From Oenanthe sinensis (Eukaryota; Streptophyta; Magnoliopsida; Apiales; Apiaceae): DNA of 64,000 bases. A program made the translations under genes and the position numbers. Below, piece by piece: positions 1 to 11,252 of this stretch. The stretch's first letter is position 1; each line of letters starts with the position of its first letter. Under the pieces are notes generated by a model. It ran no database searches. It was not told the origin of the DNA and saw only the letters and a list, made by a program, of their open reading frames with translations. The stretch covers positions 30,545,501-30,609,500 of the forward strand of contig CM053810.1 in NCBI GenBank assembly GCA_028671895.1. Direction: 5' to 3'.

Positions 1-969
1 AAATCTATAATTTAAATTAATTATTCCTTTAAGTACTCTATGTGTGTGACCCTATAGGCTATTATTTAATTAGCAATAATTTTATTCTCCAATAAAATTA
101 TAAACAATGAGCGGTATCTAGTAATACATCATTGCTACCCAATTAAATAATAATTAAATCGTGATTCGATAAAACCTTTCGTGATTAATGTTTCAGTGTA
201 ATATAATCCCTTTAACCATATATATTATAGATTAAACTCGAGGCATGTATTTAGTCATCCTCTTCAATATTTAATCCGGGTTTACTTGATCCATGAGTAG
301 ACTATGAAAACAAATCATTATTTGAGCACGGCCATGCATTTTATAGTCTCACTCAATCAAGAGGCCAATAATATCTCTCCTAATTATAGGAGGGTTAAAT
401 CCTTTATCTATCATTCATATTTCTCATACGACCCATGATATACCCGATGTCCACTTTTATCATCACCCGGTCAAAGGTAACTTTTAATGTAGTCAAAGTA
501 TATTAATCCTCGTATAGAAATATAATGATCTCAAGTCAAAGGATCATTACACCATTATCACTGTGAGTCTTTCTTATGACTTTATTAAACATGAAGAATC
601 TCACTGTGGGTCTGTCCAGTATCATGTACTCCTACATGTACCTATGTATTGACTTTAGTATCCCCATACTTATAACCAATGAGATGTGGTTATCAGTCAA
701 ACAACATACTAGTCTATTTATATATTATTATTGTCCTATAATAATAATACTCGACTAGGGACATTTAAGAATATGATATATTATATAATCTCAAGTTCAA
801 GTCATGTACTAAACTATACAATGTGTATCATGATTCTAAGGACAATTATTATGCTAACAAATATATCGCAGTAATTAAAGTCATAATAAATACGTTTATT
901 GAATAATCAATTGACATAAAGGTTTATCAAAATAAACATTGTATTGCCTCTAGGGCACCTACACCAACA
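1..969 (-). mobile_element. Family A LTR fragment (A0), truncated by window edge
   Basis: On the minus strand the LTR begins at 969 with TGTTGGTGTAGGTGCC and runs left off the window, matching about the first 970 of the 1.55 kb of the LTRs of A1, A2 and A3. It interrupts the decayed gag of B', which starts at 970. Only the LTR is visible, so a solo LTR and a complete element cannot be told apart. The left target-site duplication lies outside. The short plus-strand frame at 576-758 recurs in every A LTR and is treated as a shadow. Confidence 0.88.
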
Positions 970-2330
970 AAGACATGGATGGTTGATTATAGAAGACAAG
1001 ATCAGGGTTTTGCTACACTGTTTGAAGAAGCTTGAACACACAAAAGATGACAGAGACTATGTTGGGTTAAAGTAAGAATCTCAGGCATTAGTGAAGATGT
1101 AGCAAGGAAAAGTATTTATTGGTGAAGTTCAATGCAAGGCTGATTCTATCAGTGACAGTGATGAACCAAATGGATATATGGTATCAATGACCAACACTGG
1201 AGATGAATCACAATGCACTTCACATGTACAAATTCTAACTAGTATACATTTATCTAATTCAGAACTGTATGATTATTAAGTTTTGAAATGTATTAGATTA
1301 ATGCCAGCATGTTAGCATCTTAGGACTTAAACGCTTAATTGAATGCTAAAAATAAGATATTGCATGCTAGGACTGTTAATACATTTCATACTTGATCTAC
1401 TATGCAGTAAAATGAATATCTATAATTAGATAGGTTATTCTAGACGGTTAGGTATGTCTCTGAATATTTGCTTGAAATTGATTTAAATCTTATGTGATTT
1501 AATACCTCTGCTAATGTTTTGAAAATTGCTAATAGACAAACATGTCATAGATAAGATATTTTATATTTGTTCTTACTTGAAATTATTTATGTGCTTATTT
1601 TCATATGATTTGTTCCCACTCACATAGTTCACTTAAATGTCATATCATATCATGTATTTCTTGTTAAGGAGTATAAGATTAAAAGATGGTAGAATTATCT
1701 AAGTAGTCAGTAACATTTGTAGATTCGAAGCTTAATCTAAAACTAACTTAGGTAATTAGAGATAATTAAAATGTTAGACAACAACAGAAATAGATTAGAC
1801 AGAATTAATAATTAATATGTTAGTTCGTGTATTCCATGTGCTTTTAGAAAATTATTGAATATCTGTAAATCTGCTTGACTCGTGTCACATTTGTGTAAGA
1901 TGGTTAAAGTAGATAGTACTAAATTTTCTAATATGCATAACATACCTGAATTGCATAATTCTTATCTATAATGCGTTGAAGCTAATTTTTTACCACATGT
2001 TCTTAGTTTCATGCTTGTTTATTTAAATTTGAGAATGCATATCTTAGGACTTGCATAATCTTAGGCAAAACATGTATAATAATCACAATAGGGTAAAGAC
2101 TGTTAGTCCACCTTAAGTTAGGTTGGAATCACTAATCTCATAGCCTTAAGATTACTTTATCAAGGCTGTTGTAAATGAAAAGTGATCAGTCAAAGATAAG
2201 TTTGTGCATGTTAAGGTTGAAGCTGTTGTTACCACTATTGAAGGTAATATCTCTAACCCATCTGGACTCAATTGAAGTTGAGTATCAAGAAACTTAATCA
2301 TTTGTGATTGCAGAGTATGTAATAAAAGGA
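970..2330 (+). pseudogene. B' gag remnant (C-terminal half)
   Basis: A decayed gag tail from a SIRE-type copia element, read from similarity to the gag of B. A block near 1090-1215 resembles the acidic stretch after the zinc knuckle of B. The block 2090-2160 resembles the Ser/Pro/Lys-rich end of gag. Between them the sequence is AT-rich with stops in all frames. The structural nucleocapsid role is known for the family; nothing here could encode a protein. The upstream part, including any first zinc knuckle, is cut off by A0 and the window edge. Confidence 0.6.
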
Positions 2331-3600
2331 AAAAGTTATATGATTTCGTGACGTTATTGTACGAGGCATATGATTAAGATTGGAGCTCTAATATCACAGT
2401 TGGTTGAGAAAGCCTATCCAATGATAACCTTTAGAGATGACAACGAAGGATGTACATGGGACTTGGCTATCATGATTTTTGTATTGTCATCACATGAAGT
2501 ATCTTTCTTGTCAACGGACTTAAGCACTATATACAGGGCACAAAGGAATTCTTTGTCAAGGGTTTTCTGGAAAAGCATTGAAAATGAAATGTGTTTGATT
2601 TCAAGCAAGAAAGATGGAAGCTCACTCATCTGAAAGTGAGGAAGTTTGTTCGTAGCTGACATGGAGTTTGTATGCAAAGGTGAAGTGAGTTTCTTAGTAA
2701 AGCTACATCAGTAAAGAGTTAGCTATGACATAAGAAGATCTCACACTTGATATTCGAGACAATGGATTTTTTGATAAAGAAGAAATTAGTGAGGGGACTG
2801 CTTCATAAATAATTCTATCTTAAATGATATTTTGAAGTATGTTATATAGGGAAGTCAATGAAAACATCACACTAAAGCAAGTTATGTCATGGAAGAAATA
2901 TGCTTAGTGGTGGATGTTGACGACCCTAGTTACAATTTGGTGTTGTTCATTCATTCAACAGATAATACGTCACATATGGTGATTGATCATATCAGGAAGA
3001 TCAAGTTGGAAGCATAGTAACTTGTGAGAACTTTGAAGTCAGATAGTGGAACTGAATTTCGCGAATGAATTTCTAAATGAAGTCTGCACTTATAAAGGTA
3101 CTTTGGAGCTGAAACAATTAACACAACATGCTAATTTAATCAAAAAGATCATGAAAAGACATCATATGAGTTAATATCTAACCAGAAGCAAACACTGAAG
3201 CTCTTTAGTGTGTTTGGAGGAAATTGATATTTATTGAAGATTTAGATGAGTATGTTAGAAAGTTTGAAGTTAAGACTCATGGAACAATTCTCCTCGGCTA
3301 CTCATTGATGTCAAAAGCTTTCAAGACATATGTGATTGAAAACCAGAAGGTGATTGAAAGTCTGAGTGTATCATTCGATTACACCAAGCTCCCAAGCATT
3401 GAAATGAATGACTATTCTGAATCATTGAAGTTTGACATCTTGTCAGAGTCATATTCAGATACTAATGATGAAACTGAGATTGTAGAAGGAAACAATGATA
3501 ATGATAAAGATTCAGATCCTATTAGTGGAAATGGTAGTGAATCTACACAATTCATGAGCTTTAACAAAATCCACTAAAAAAGGTGAAGGATCTTTAACAC
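2331..3600 (+). pseudogene. B' protease/integrase remnant
   Basis: Fragments line up with the B polyprotein. Near 2640 there is the same 'FVAD'-type segment that precedes the GAG-pre-integrase domain. At 2935-3100 an integrase core fragment keeps a VIDHI-like helix and an SD-GTEF-like catalytic neighbourhood. About 150 codons of the B integrase are then missing near 3100. A readable piece follows at 3224-3577 with the motif ILLGYSLMSKAF, typical of the post-integrase region. Stops, a frameshift near 3065 and the deletion make it non-functional. Confidence 0.65.
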
Positions 3601-3823
3601 GTCCTAGCAACAACTCAGGGGGAGCAAATAAAAGATGGATACACTAGTTGTACTCAACACGATGAAGATCAAAGGAATACATTAAGAACATATCTGCCAA
3701 GACAAAGGGTTTGAAGTCAAAGTCATTCCTGGAATCTTGTTCTTAGTGATCCGGATACTTGAGTAAAGGCTAGACATGATATGCAAAGTAAATGGTTATT
3801 CTTCGGGAAAGAACAATTGTTAA

Positions 3824-4424
3824 TAGTTGGCTGCCCAAAGAAGAGTGAAGATGCACTGATTGATCCAGATTGAGTGATTACAATACAAGATGATCTCAAT
3901 CAGTTCGAAAGGCAGAATCTATTGAAGCTGGAACCCAGACCACAAGACAAGACATTATTTAGTATTGTAAGGGTTTTTAGAAACTAGATGATTATTGGCA
4001 TTGTTATGAGCGTGAAAGCCAAACTGGTTGCTACAGGTTACTATCAAGTAGAAGGCATCGATGATGATGGAAATAGAACCTTCAGGTCTTTCAAGATCAA
4101 ACAGTAAGCACCAGTGATAAGACTTGATCATATTAGGGCTGAACAGGTTGATGACCTAACAGTAAGATATCCCTAGCATCTGTTGAGCATTCAAGTATAA
4201 ATATCTATCAGATCAAGGTGAACAAGTTCACTCCTGAATTGTGAGTTAGAAGTTGAAGTTGATGTATAACAATTCCTGGACTTTGAAGTTGCATATCCAT
4301 TGGAATTTATATATCATTCTCGTCACAAGCTCTCATTGAATGGAATTAGGGATTCAATCAAAACGTCAAGGACATGATATGACACTCTAACTGTAATTAC
4401 TTGAAAATAATTTTGGTTGAGTCG

Positions 4425-4463
<39 letters not shown>

Positions 4464-5340
4464 GGCACATATAATTCAATATTAGTGCAAGTATACCATG
4501 ATTATATTATATACGGGTCTACTAACAAAACTTGTGCAAAAGATATTTTTCTAAATAAATGCAGAGTAGGTACAAGATGAGCATGTTAAGAGTTGAAATT
4601 CTTTTTTGAATTATAATTAGTTTAAAAGAATGATGGCAATTAAAGTAAGTCAAAGATCTTTTGAAGATGCGCAATTTAGAAGATTCTAGACCTGCCAAGA
4701 CTACTTTCTAATAAACCACTAAGCTTGATCATGGAAAATCAGGTATATAAACTGAAGTGACAAGTAATAGAGGTATGATCAACTCATTACTTATTAAAAT
4801 ACATAAAGACCATATATTTTATTCTTGATATGCCTATGTGCAAGTTTCCAAGTGGATACTATAGAATCTTATCTTATAGCTAAGTTATGAATTGTAAGAT
4901 ATCTTAGGGGATCACCAATTCTTAGAATCAGGTACCCTGAAGATAATAGATTTAACCTAATTGGCTATATAGATATAGATGATGTAGGTTGTAAGAAAGA
5001 CATGGAAGTAATTCCTAGAAGCTATCAATTTCGTGGAAGAAGTTGATTTCTTGCAGAAATGAGAAGAAGCACTCAATGCACAATTTCCGCAAAGGCAAAA
5101 ATTAAAGCAACCTATGAATGTGATGCTCTGATCTTCTGGACAAGAAAACTTATTCAAATCCAACAACTCTACTGGATATTATCTACACCACATATGGAAC
5201 AAGCTCATGGACACCAAGTATCATTTCTTTCGAGAGTTGTCCTTAATTAGTAGAATAACTTGCAGATCTTTGCTAAATAACTTGATGAATTTATTTCGTC
5301 TAAGTTGGTTAGTGAACTTGGGATATTATTTATGTGCATA
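3824..5340 (+). pseudogene. B' reverse transcriptase/RNase H remnant
   Basis: Similarity to B pol begins with the DPDWVI-type start of the RT domain near 3850. It continues through a degraded fingers region (3990-4150), an altered YVDD neighbourhood near 4485-4530 and the QSRYxMSM-like stretch near 4560. It ends in RNase H near 4950-5240, where an IDxDDxGCKKDME-like remnant stands where B has TDSDFTGCKIDRK. A TA microsatellite at 4426-4459 sits inside. Every frame is broken. The block ends close to the conserved SELG-like end of pol near 5320. Confidence 0.65.
4426..4459. repeat. (TA)n microsatellite
   Basis: About 17 uninterrupted TA units lie within the decayed RT of B'. This is probably a slippage expansion after the element died. 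Confidence 0.95.
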
Positions 5341-5484
5341 TTTTTTGAAAATCCCATCTGCAAGGAATTTTCAAATGAGTTCACAAGTATTAAATTTTCA
5401 ATATTTAGAGGACATGTGAATTTATTTGAAATCCAGTACCTCTTAATTTTTGCTATTAATTTAATTATCTTCCTCACAATGTTA
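5341..5484. other. B' post-pol spacer, left part
   Basis: AT-rich non-coding sequence resembling the post-pol spacer of B (50147 onward). It includes a degenerate form of the GCGAGGAGTTGT block that follows pol in B. It ends with TGTTA (5480-5484), the left target-site duplication of C. Confidence 0.6.
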
Positions 5485-7027
5485 TGTAGGGTTTCGTGAC
5501 ACAAACGCAGCGGAATAAACGCGAAAAATAAATCAAAATAGCGAAACCCTCCGCAGGATCCATGCGAAAACAAAAGATTTAATTCGGAGATAAAGAATAA
5601 ATACCTTTAGAAGCTTTAACAGTTCATTAATGGAAGATTAATGGGGGTCCAAAGCTTGTTTAATCACCACGTATCCCGCTCTCGCGATCTACGCTCTACG
5701 GTATCCACACGAACACTTTTCATGAAGGATTGATGTGTACTAGCACCCGAAAACTTCTTCTCTCTCTATCTTCCTCCTCTCTCAGAGCGGCTAGGGTTTT
5801 TGTAAAATCTCTGTCTTATTAAATCAGCCCATAAAGAGATTATATAGATAGAGGAATAAGTTTTCTAATTATAATCCAATTATAATTAATACTAATCCAA
5901 AATTCTAAATTATTTAATTAAGTCTCACTTAATTAATTAATTATTAATTTTGGAATTAGTTTAAGTAATTCATTTATTCTATTTATATAATTAATTAAGT
6001 CATACTTAATTAATATAACAAATAAAATAAATTACTTATTTAATTTAAATTTATAATTTAAATTATTTCTCCTTCAAGCGTTCTTTGTGTGTGACCCTGT
6101 AGGTTATTATTACGTTGACAACAATTTTAATATCTAATTAAAATTGTAAACAATGAGCGGCATCTAGTAATACATCATTGCTACCCAAGTAATAATAATA
6201 AATCGGTGATTCGATTAAGCCTTTCGTGAATAATGTTCCATGTAATATAATCCCTTTAATCTTGATATTATAGATTAAACTCAAGGCATGTCTCGTGTCA
6301 TCCTCTTCATAATTTAATCTTTATTTTCTTGATCGATGAGTAGACTATTAAAATCAAATCAACATTTGAGCACGGCCGTGCATTTCATAGTCTCACTCAA
6401 ACAAGAGGCCAATAATATCACTCCTAAAATTAGGAGGATTAAATCCCATCTAGATCATTCATATTTCTCATACAATTCATAATATACCCAATGTCCACTT
6501 TTATCATCACCCGGTCAAGGGTAACTTTTAATGTAATCAAAGTATATTAATTCTCGTATATAAATATAATGATTTCAGGTCTAAGGATCATTACACCATT
6601 ATCACAGTGAGAATTACTTATGATACTTACTTAACATGTAGAATCTCACGGCGGGTCATTCCAATGCCATGCATTGATACATGCACTTATGTTCTTGACT
6701 TTAGTATCCCCATACCTATGACCAATGAGATGTGGTCATCTGTCAAGAAACATACTAGTCTTTGTGCATTATTATTGTCCTTAAATAATAATACTCGACT
6801 AGGGAATTTTAGGAATAAGATACTATTCATATAATCTCATTTTTAAGTCACATACTTAAAGATATAGAATACTTATCAAAATTCCAAGGACATTTACTAT
6901 GCTTTCAATTTATTACGCAGTAAACAAAACATAATAAATAAATAATAATCAATAAAACATAATCCTTAATAGTAAATATTTTCCTTAAAATATAAAAAGT
7001 ATTGTCTCTAGAGCACAATTACTAACA
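5485..7027 (-). repeat. C 3' LTR
   Basis: On the minus strand it starts TGTTAGTAATTGTGC at 7027 and ends in TACA at 5485. It matches the 5' LTR at 21842-23384 in length and nearly all bases. An internal core (the spacing GAGCGGCATCTAGTAATAC, the FSIP-like antisense stretch) is recognisably shared with family A LTRs. Confidence 0.93.
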
Positions 7028-7041
7028 ATCTCCCACTTGCA
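7028..7041 (-). other. C polypurine tract
   Basis: On the minus strand the sequence GCAAGTGGGAGAT lies between the end of pol and the 3' LTR. It is the same tract as in A1, A2 and A3 and is the plus-strand primer site for reverse transcription. Confidence 0.8.
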
Positions 7042-7676
7042 CTAGAGCCAATTACCCAAGTATCCAATACTCATGAAACTAGTGTGACTTTCTTGCTTCT
7101 GCTGCGACAAAGCCTTAGTCAGTGGGTCTGCAATATTATTATTAGTATGCACTTTACATATATATATATATATATATATATCTCCTTGATCATTAATCTC
7201 ATTAATTAGGTGATATCTCCTAAGTACATGCCCAAACAGCCTCCTTGGCCGCTTCGCAAGCATCAATATACTCAGGCTCTATTGTAGAATCAACTATTGT
7301 CTCTGCTGTGAACCATTCCAGCATACAACATCTCAATAAAATTAGATAAAACACAAAGACAGACAGAAACATTAAATTATCGTTATCTGTCTAGAAACCA
7401 GTATCACTGAAACCTCTTACAACTAGCTTCACATCTCCTCCATATAACAAGAATGAATCTTTAGTCCTCTTTAAGTACTTAAGAATATTCTTGACTGTCG
7501 TCCAGTGACCTTCACCTGGATTAGATCGGTATCTACTCATCATGGTTAAAGCAAACGAGACATCAGGACAAGTACATATCATTGCATACATTATAAAACC
7601 AATTGCTGACGCATATGGAATTTTACTCATGCAGTCCCTATCATCCAATGATTTAGGACAAATTTTATTTTGAGAT
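7042..7676 (-). pseudogene. C pol 3' part: RT end and RNase H remnant
   Basis: Minus-strand fragments match the C-terminal third of family A pol. The stretch 7391-7648 carries a YASAIG...MYAM and TCPDVSFAL neighbourhood just after the RT. Then 7042-7266 carries the RNase H end, with the KVHTN, ADPLTKALSQ and GYLGNWL terminus. Between them, near 7270-7390, much of RNase H is deleted or scrambled. An AT microsatellite has inserted a run of alternating Ile/Tyr codons before KVHTN. The rest of pol continues beyond A1 at 16806. It is not functional. Confidence 0.8.
7158..7181. repeat. (AT)n microsatellite inside C RNase H
   Basis: Twelve AT units arose from the CATATATG-like site present in A elements. 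In the pol frame they read as alternating Tyr/Ile and keep the frame open. Confidence 0.9.
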
Positions 7677-7681
7677 CACTA

Positions 7682-9249
7682 TGTTAGTGTAGGTGCCCTA
7701 GAGGCAATACAATGTTTGTTTTAATAGACCTTTATGTTATTTGATTATTCAATAAACGTATTTATTATGACTTTAAATACTGCGATATATTTGTTAGCAT
7801 AATAAATGTCCTTAGAATCATGATACACATTGTATAGTTTAGTACATGACTTGAACTTGAGATTATATAATAGATCATATTCTTAAATGTCCCTAGTCGA
7901 GTATTATTATTATAGGACAATAATAATACATAAATAGACTAGTATGTTGTTTGACAGATAACCACATCTCATTGGTTATAAGTATGTGGATACTAAAGTC
8001 AACACATAGGTACATGCAGGAGTACATGGTACTGGACAGACCCATAGTGAGATTCTTCATGTTTAATAAAGTCATAAGAAAGACTCACAGTGATAATGGT
8101 GTAATGATCCTTCGACTTGAGATCATTATATTTCTGTATGAGGATTAATATACTTTGACTACATTAAAAGTCACTTTTGACCGGGTGATGATAAAAGTGG
8201 ACATCGGGTATATCATGAGTCATATGAGAAATATGAATGATAGATAAAGGATTTAACCCTCCTATAATTAGGAGAGATATTATTGGCCTCTTGATTGAGT
8301 GAGACTATAAAATGCATGGCCATGCTCAAATAATGATTTGTTTTTCATAGTCTACTCATGGATCAAGTAAATCCGGATTAAATGTTGAAGAGGATGACTA
8401 AATACATGCCTCGAGTTTAATCTATAATATATATGGTTAAAGGGATTATATTACACGGAAACATTAATCACGAAAGGTTTTATCGAATCACGATTTAATT
8501 ATTATTTAATTGGGTAGCAATGATGTATTACTAGATACCGCTCATTGTTTATAATTTTATTGGAGAATAAAATTATTGCTAATTAAATAATAGCCTATAG
8601 GGTCACACACATAGAGTACTTAGAGGAATAGTTAATTTAAATTATAGATTTAAATTAATTGATGATTATTTGAATTTTATTATATTAATTAAGTGAGACT
8701 TAATTAATTAAAATAATATAAATTCGAATTCGAATTTGAATTCTGCCCTTAATAATTAAGTGTGACTTAGTTATTAATTAAATAATAAAATTCGGTTTTA
8801 TTATTTAATCCTAAACCTACATGGGTTAGGCTTTGCTGTTATGGGTTGCTATTATGGGCCTATTAACCAACCATTATAAATAGATAATGTAGGGTTAATA
8901 GGTATTAAGTTTTTAAGAAAAACGAACCCTAGCAGCAGCAAAGGCAGAGAGAAAAGGCAGAGGCAGAATTCGAAATCATCAAAGGAGGCTAGTACATCCA
9001 TTCCGTAATCAAGACCGTGAGACGTTCTTGAAGGTGCTCGTGTGGATACCATAGAGGTGCTTTCGAGAGGAAGACACAAGTCGTGAAAGCTAGGATCTCC
9101 GTTGAGTTCGTGTAAGTCAAGACCAGACAAAGGTATGATTCCGTTTCACCATAATCTGTCAATCTTATACATGATCCTGCGTTAGGGTTCCGAAATTTTT
9201 CGTTATATTTACGTTTAATCCGCTGCGTTTTATGCCTCGGAACCCAACA
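7682..9249 (+). repeat. A1 5' LTR
   Basis: Runs from TGTTAGTGTAGGTGCCC to CGGAACCCAACA, with TG...CA termini. It pairs with 15233-16800 at equal length. It contains a TATA box and the transcription start region of the element. Confidence 0.95.
8875..8882 (+). promoter_or_regulatory. Candidate TATA box of A1 5' LTR
   Basis: TATAAATA in ACCATTATAAATAGATAATG, about 375 bp before the LTR end. The same box is present in the A2 and A3 LTRs. It is a typical plant core promoter sequence; function is inferred. Confidence 0.5.
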
Positions 9250-9250
9250 A

Positions 9251-9262
9251 TGGCATCAGAGC
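9251..9262 (+). other. A1 primer-binding site (initiator tRNA-Met)
   Basis: TGGCATCAGAGC begins two bases after the LTR end. It differs at one base from the usual TGGTATCAGAGC seen in A2 and B. It primes minus-strand DNA synthesis. Confidence 0.85.
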
Positions 9263-9469
9263 TACGTGTATAAGGGACTGATTTGGTTACGTGTTTTATG
9301 TATTTGATGCATACATGCCTGTTTTGGTGACTGCCATGCCATGCTACTGCTTTGTCATAATCTGTTATGCCACTGCCATGCTTCTGTTATGAGACTGCCA
9401 TGCCTGTTATGAGACTGCTATGCTTCTGCCAATATGTAACTGTCAGAGAATGTATATTCTGTGTCTGAT

Positions 9470-9670
9470 CAGAGTTTGTGAAATTGGAGCTGGGTCAGAG
9501 TTTAACAAACACTGATGGACTCCCTCAGAGTTTAATAAACTCTGATGGTCAGGTCAGAGTATAGAGCATGGTCAGAGTTTAACAAACTCCGATGGTCTCT
9601 GATCAGAGTTTAGCAGTAAACTCTGATGGACTGTGCTGATCAGAGTTTAGCAGTAAACTCTGATGGACTG
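9470..9670 (+). repeat. A1 leader hairpin array (CAGAGTTTA / TAAACTCTG)
   Basis: Five short inverted repeats with CAGAGTTTA and TAAACTCTG arms and 1-5 nt loops follow one another, separated by ATGGACTG-like linkers. A3 has nine such units and A2 has none at this place. Confidence 0.88.
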
Positions 9671-9796
9671 TATAAATTGCAGTGGGGAAAAAGGCCAACA
9701 GATATGATCTGTAGTTCAGAAATTGATGATTTCTGAATAGGACTGGTCTTCGAAAAAGGCCAACAGATATGATCTGTAGTTCAGATATGATCTGTA

Positions 9797-9893
9797 GCTC
9801 GACCCCAGCTGGGGGCTGCCGCCCCCAGACCCCACCCGGGGGCTGCCGCCCCCGAACCCCCGCCCAGGGGCTGCCGCCCCCGGACCCCCGCAA
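9797..9893 (+). repeat. A1 GC-rich hairpin cluster
   Basis: Three units of GGGGGCTGCCGCCCCC or a close variant (the third starts GGGGCTGCC), each a six-ish base-pair GC stem with a TGCC loop, separated by GACCCC/GAACCCCC linkers. It stands out in AT-rich DNA. Confidence 0.92.
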
Positions 9894-11252
9894 TATTTTA
9901 TTTTGTGTACTTGAGCATGGTGCTGGTTATGGCCCTTAGACCCCTAGATTAATGGTTTTGGTTTTGGTTTTATAAATACGACTTGCATGTCGTTTTCTTC
10001 ATTCTTGTAATTGTTTAACCTCGAATGTAACTCGAGTTTTCTTATGTAAGTACATTAGTATAGGTTGTATTCAATTATTCCATGTAATGTACTTGAAGAT
10101 TGAAGGATGATCCAAGAAGAGGAGCAAGAACCCATGGATACAAGAAGAATGAAGACATGTAATTGTATTTATATTTCACCACCATAGATTGACTTTGATC
10201 CTTTCATTAGCTCGAAAGGATCACATAGGAAAGGGGCCATAACCAAGCACGTTTACATACTGCACTTTACATATTGATGTATGAATGTATGTGTAGAGTA
10301 GAAGAAGCATGCTTTAATTAGATTAATGATGTATGCATGTATTAGATACGTCACCCATGCCATGCTTGCCATACTAAACAAGATAAAATCTGTAACGATT
10401 TAAGATTTTAAAATTAACAAACGATCATGAGATTCTTGTGTTTATGAAATATGGATTTTTAAAACACGGAATTGAATATGGATTTTGATGTCTATAATTG
10501 GGATTTTCTGACAAAAACGAATATGCGTATTCGTAAGGCTGATGGGTTTTAAGTGTGACCACTGGTATCCTCCATCTACCTGGGAAATGAACAATTTAAG
10601 ATGTCAATTTGAAATATTTAGTTCGAAGGAAAAATTGAGGATCTCTTCATGATGTGATCATGATCGTCGTGAATTTTCTAAACCCCTTAACAAAATATTA
10701 AGTTTTAATCAGATGCTTTCCAATGAATGAACACTCATCGAATCCTAGATCGATTAGGGGAAAGACTGTCAGTGGCAGGGGACTCCTATCTATCATGGTG
10801 AGATGCGACGAATATAAACGGTTATATTCGGCCGTTGTATCATTGGGTCAAACTTAACTGAGTCGTCATAATAAGGTGAAAGTAAACGGTTATATTCAAC
10901 CATTATGAACTTAGAAGCATAGAGTTTGGTTAAAAATCTATTAGATAGATAAGATCAATCGTTGCTCACCAAACTATCCAAGAATTATATATGATATAAT
11001 TGATAAATGTTGTCTACCTAAATAATCATTCTTAAGGACTTCCAGTGGTTGACTTAAGACATGAAGAAATATGGATCTTGGCTCACTAGAAAGAATTATG
11101 GGATATACTTTCCAAATTAATAGTAAGGGCTATTAATTTGATAAAAATAGTGGGAGATATATTATGAATGTATCATAATCATTTGAACATAATAAATAAC
11201 TCAGACAATCTAATGTTTAATTTTGTGCTTTTATCATTGTAGATACCAAGTA

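Larger units (their letters stand above)
9250..11252 (+). other. A1 untranslated leader
   Basis: About 2 kb without a credible gene. In order it holds the primer-binding site, degenerate CTGCCATGC repeats (9325-9430), an AGAGTTT/AAACTCT hairpin array (9470-9670), a GC-rich hairpin cluster (about 9797-9893), and then a region conserved with A2, A3 and even C. That region contains two copies of AACGGTTATATTC (near 10816 and 10885). Leader function in packaging, dimerisation or translation is inference. Confidence 0.8.

Noticed and set aside
576..758. A 60-codon frame antisense to the A LTR, kept open in every LTR copy and partly matched in C LTRs
   Set aside because: Between A and C most differences in the matching stretch change the amino acid. 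Conservation is therefore at the nucleotide level and I treat it as a shadow frame.
1..969. Calling A0 a solo LTR
   Set aside because: The rest of the LTR and the left flank lie outside the window.
9251..9262. tRNA-Met similarity as a tRNA gene
   Set aside because: Only the 3'-end complement is present, next to an LTR end; it is a primer-binding site.
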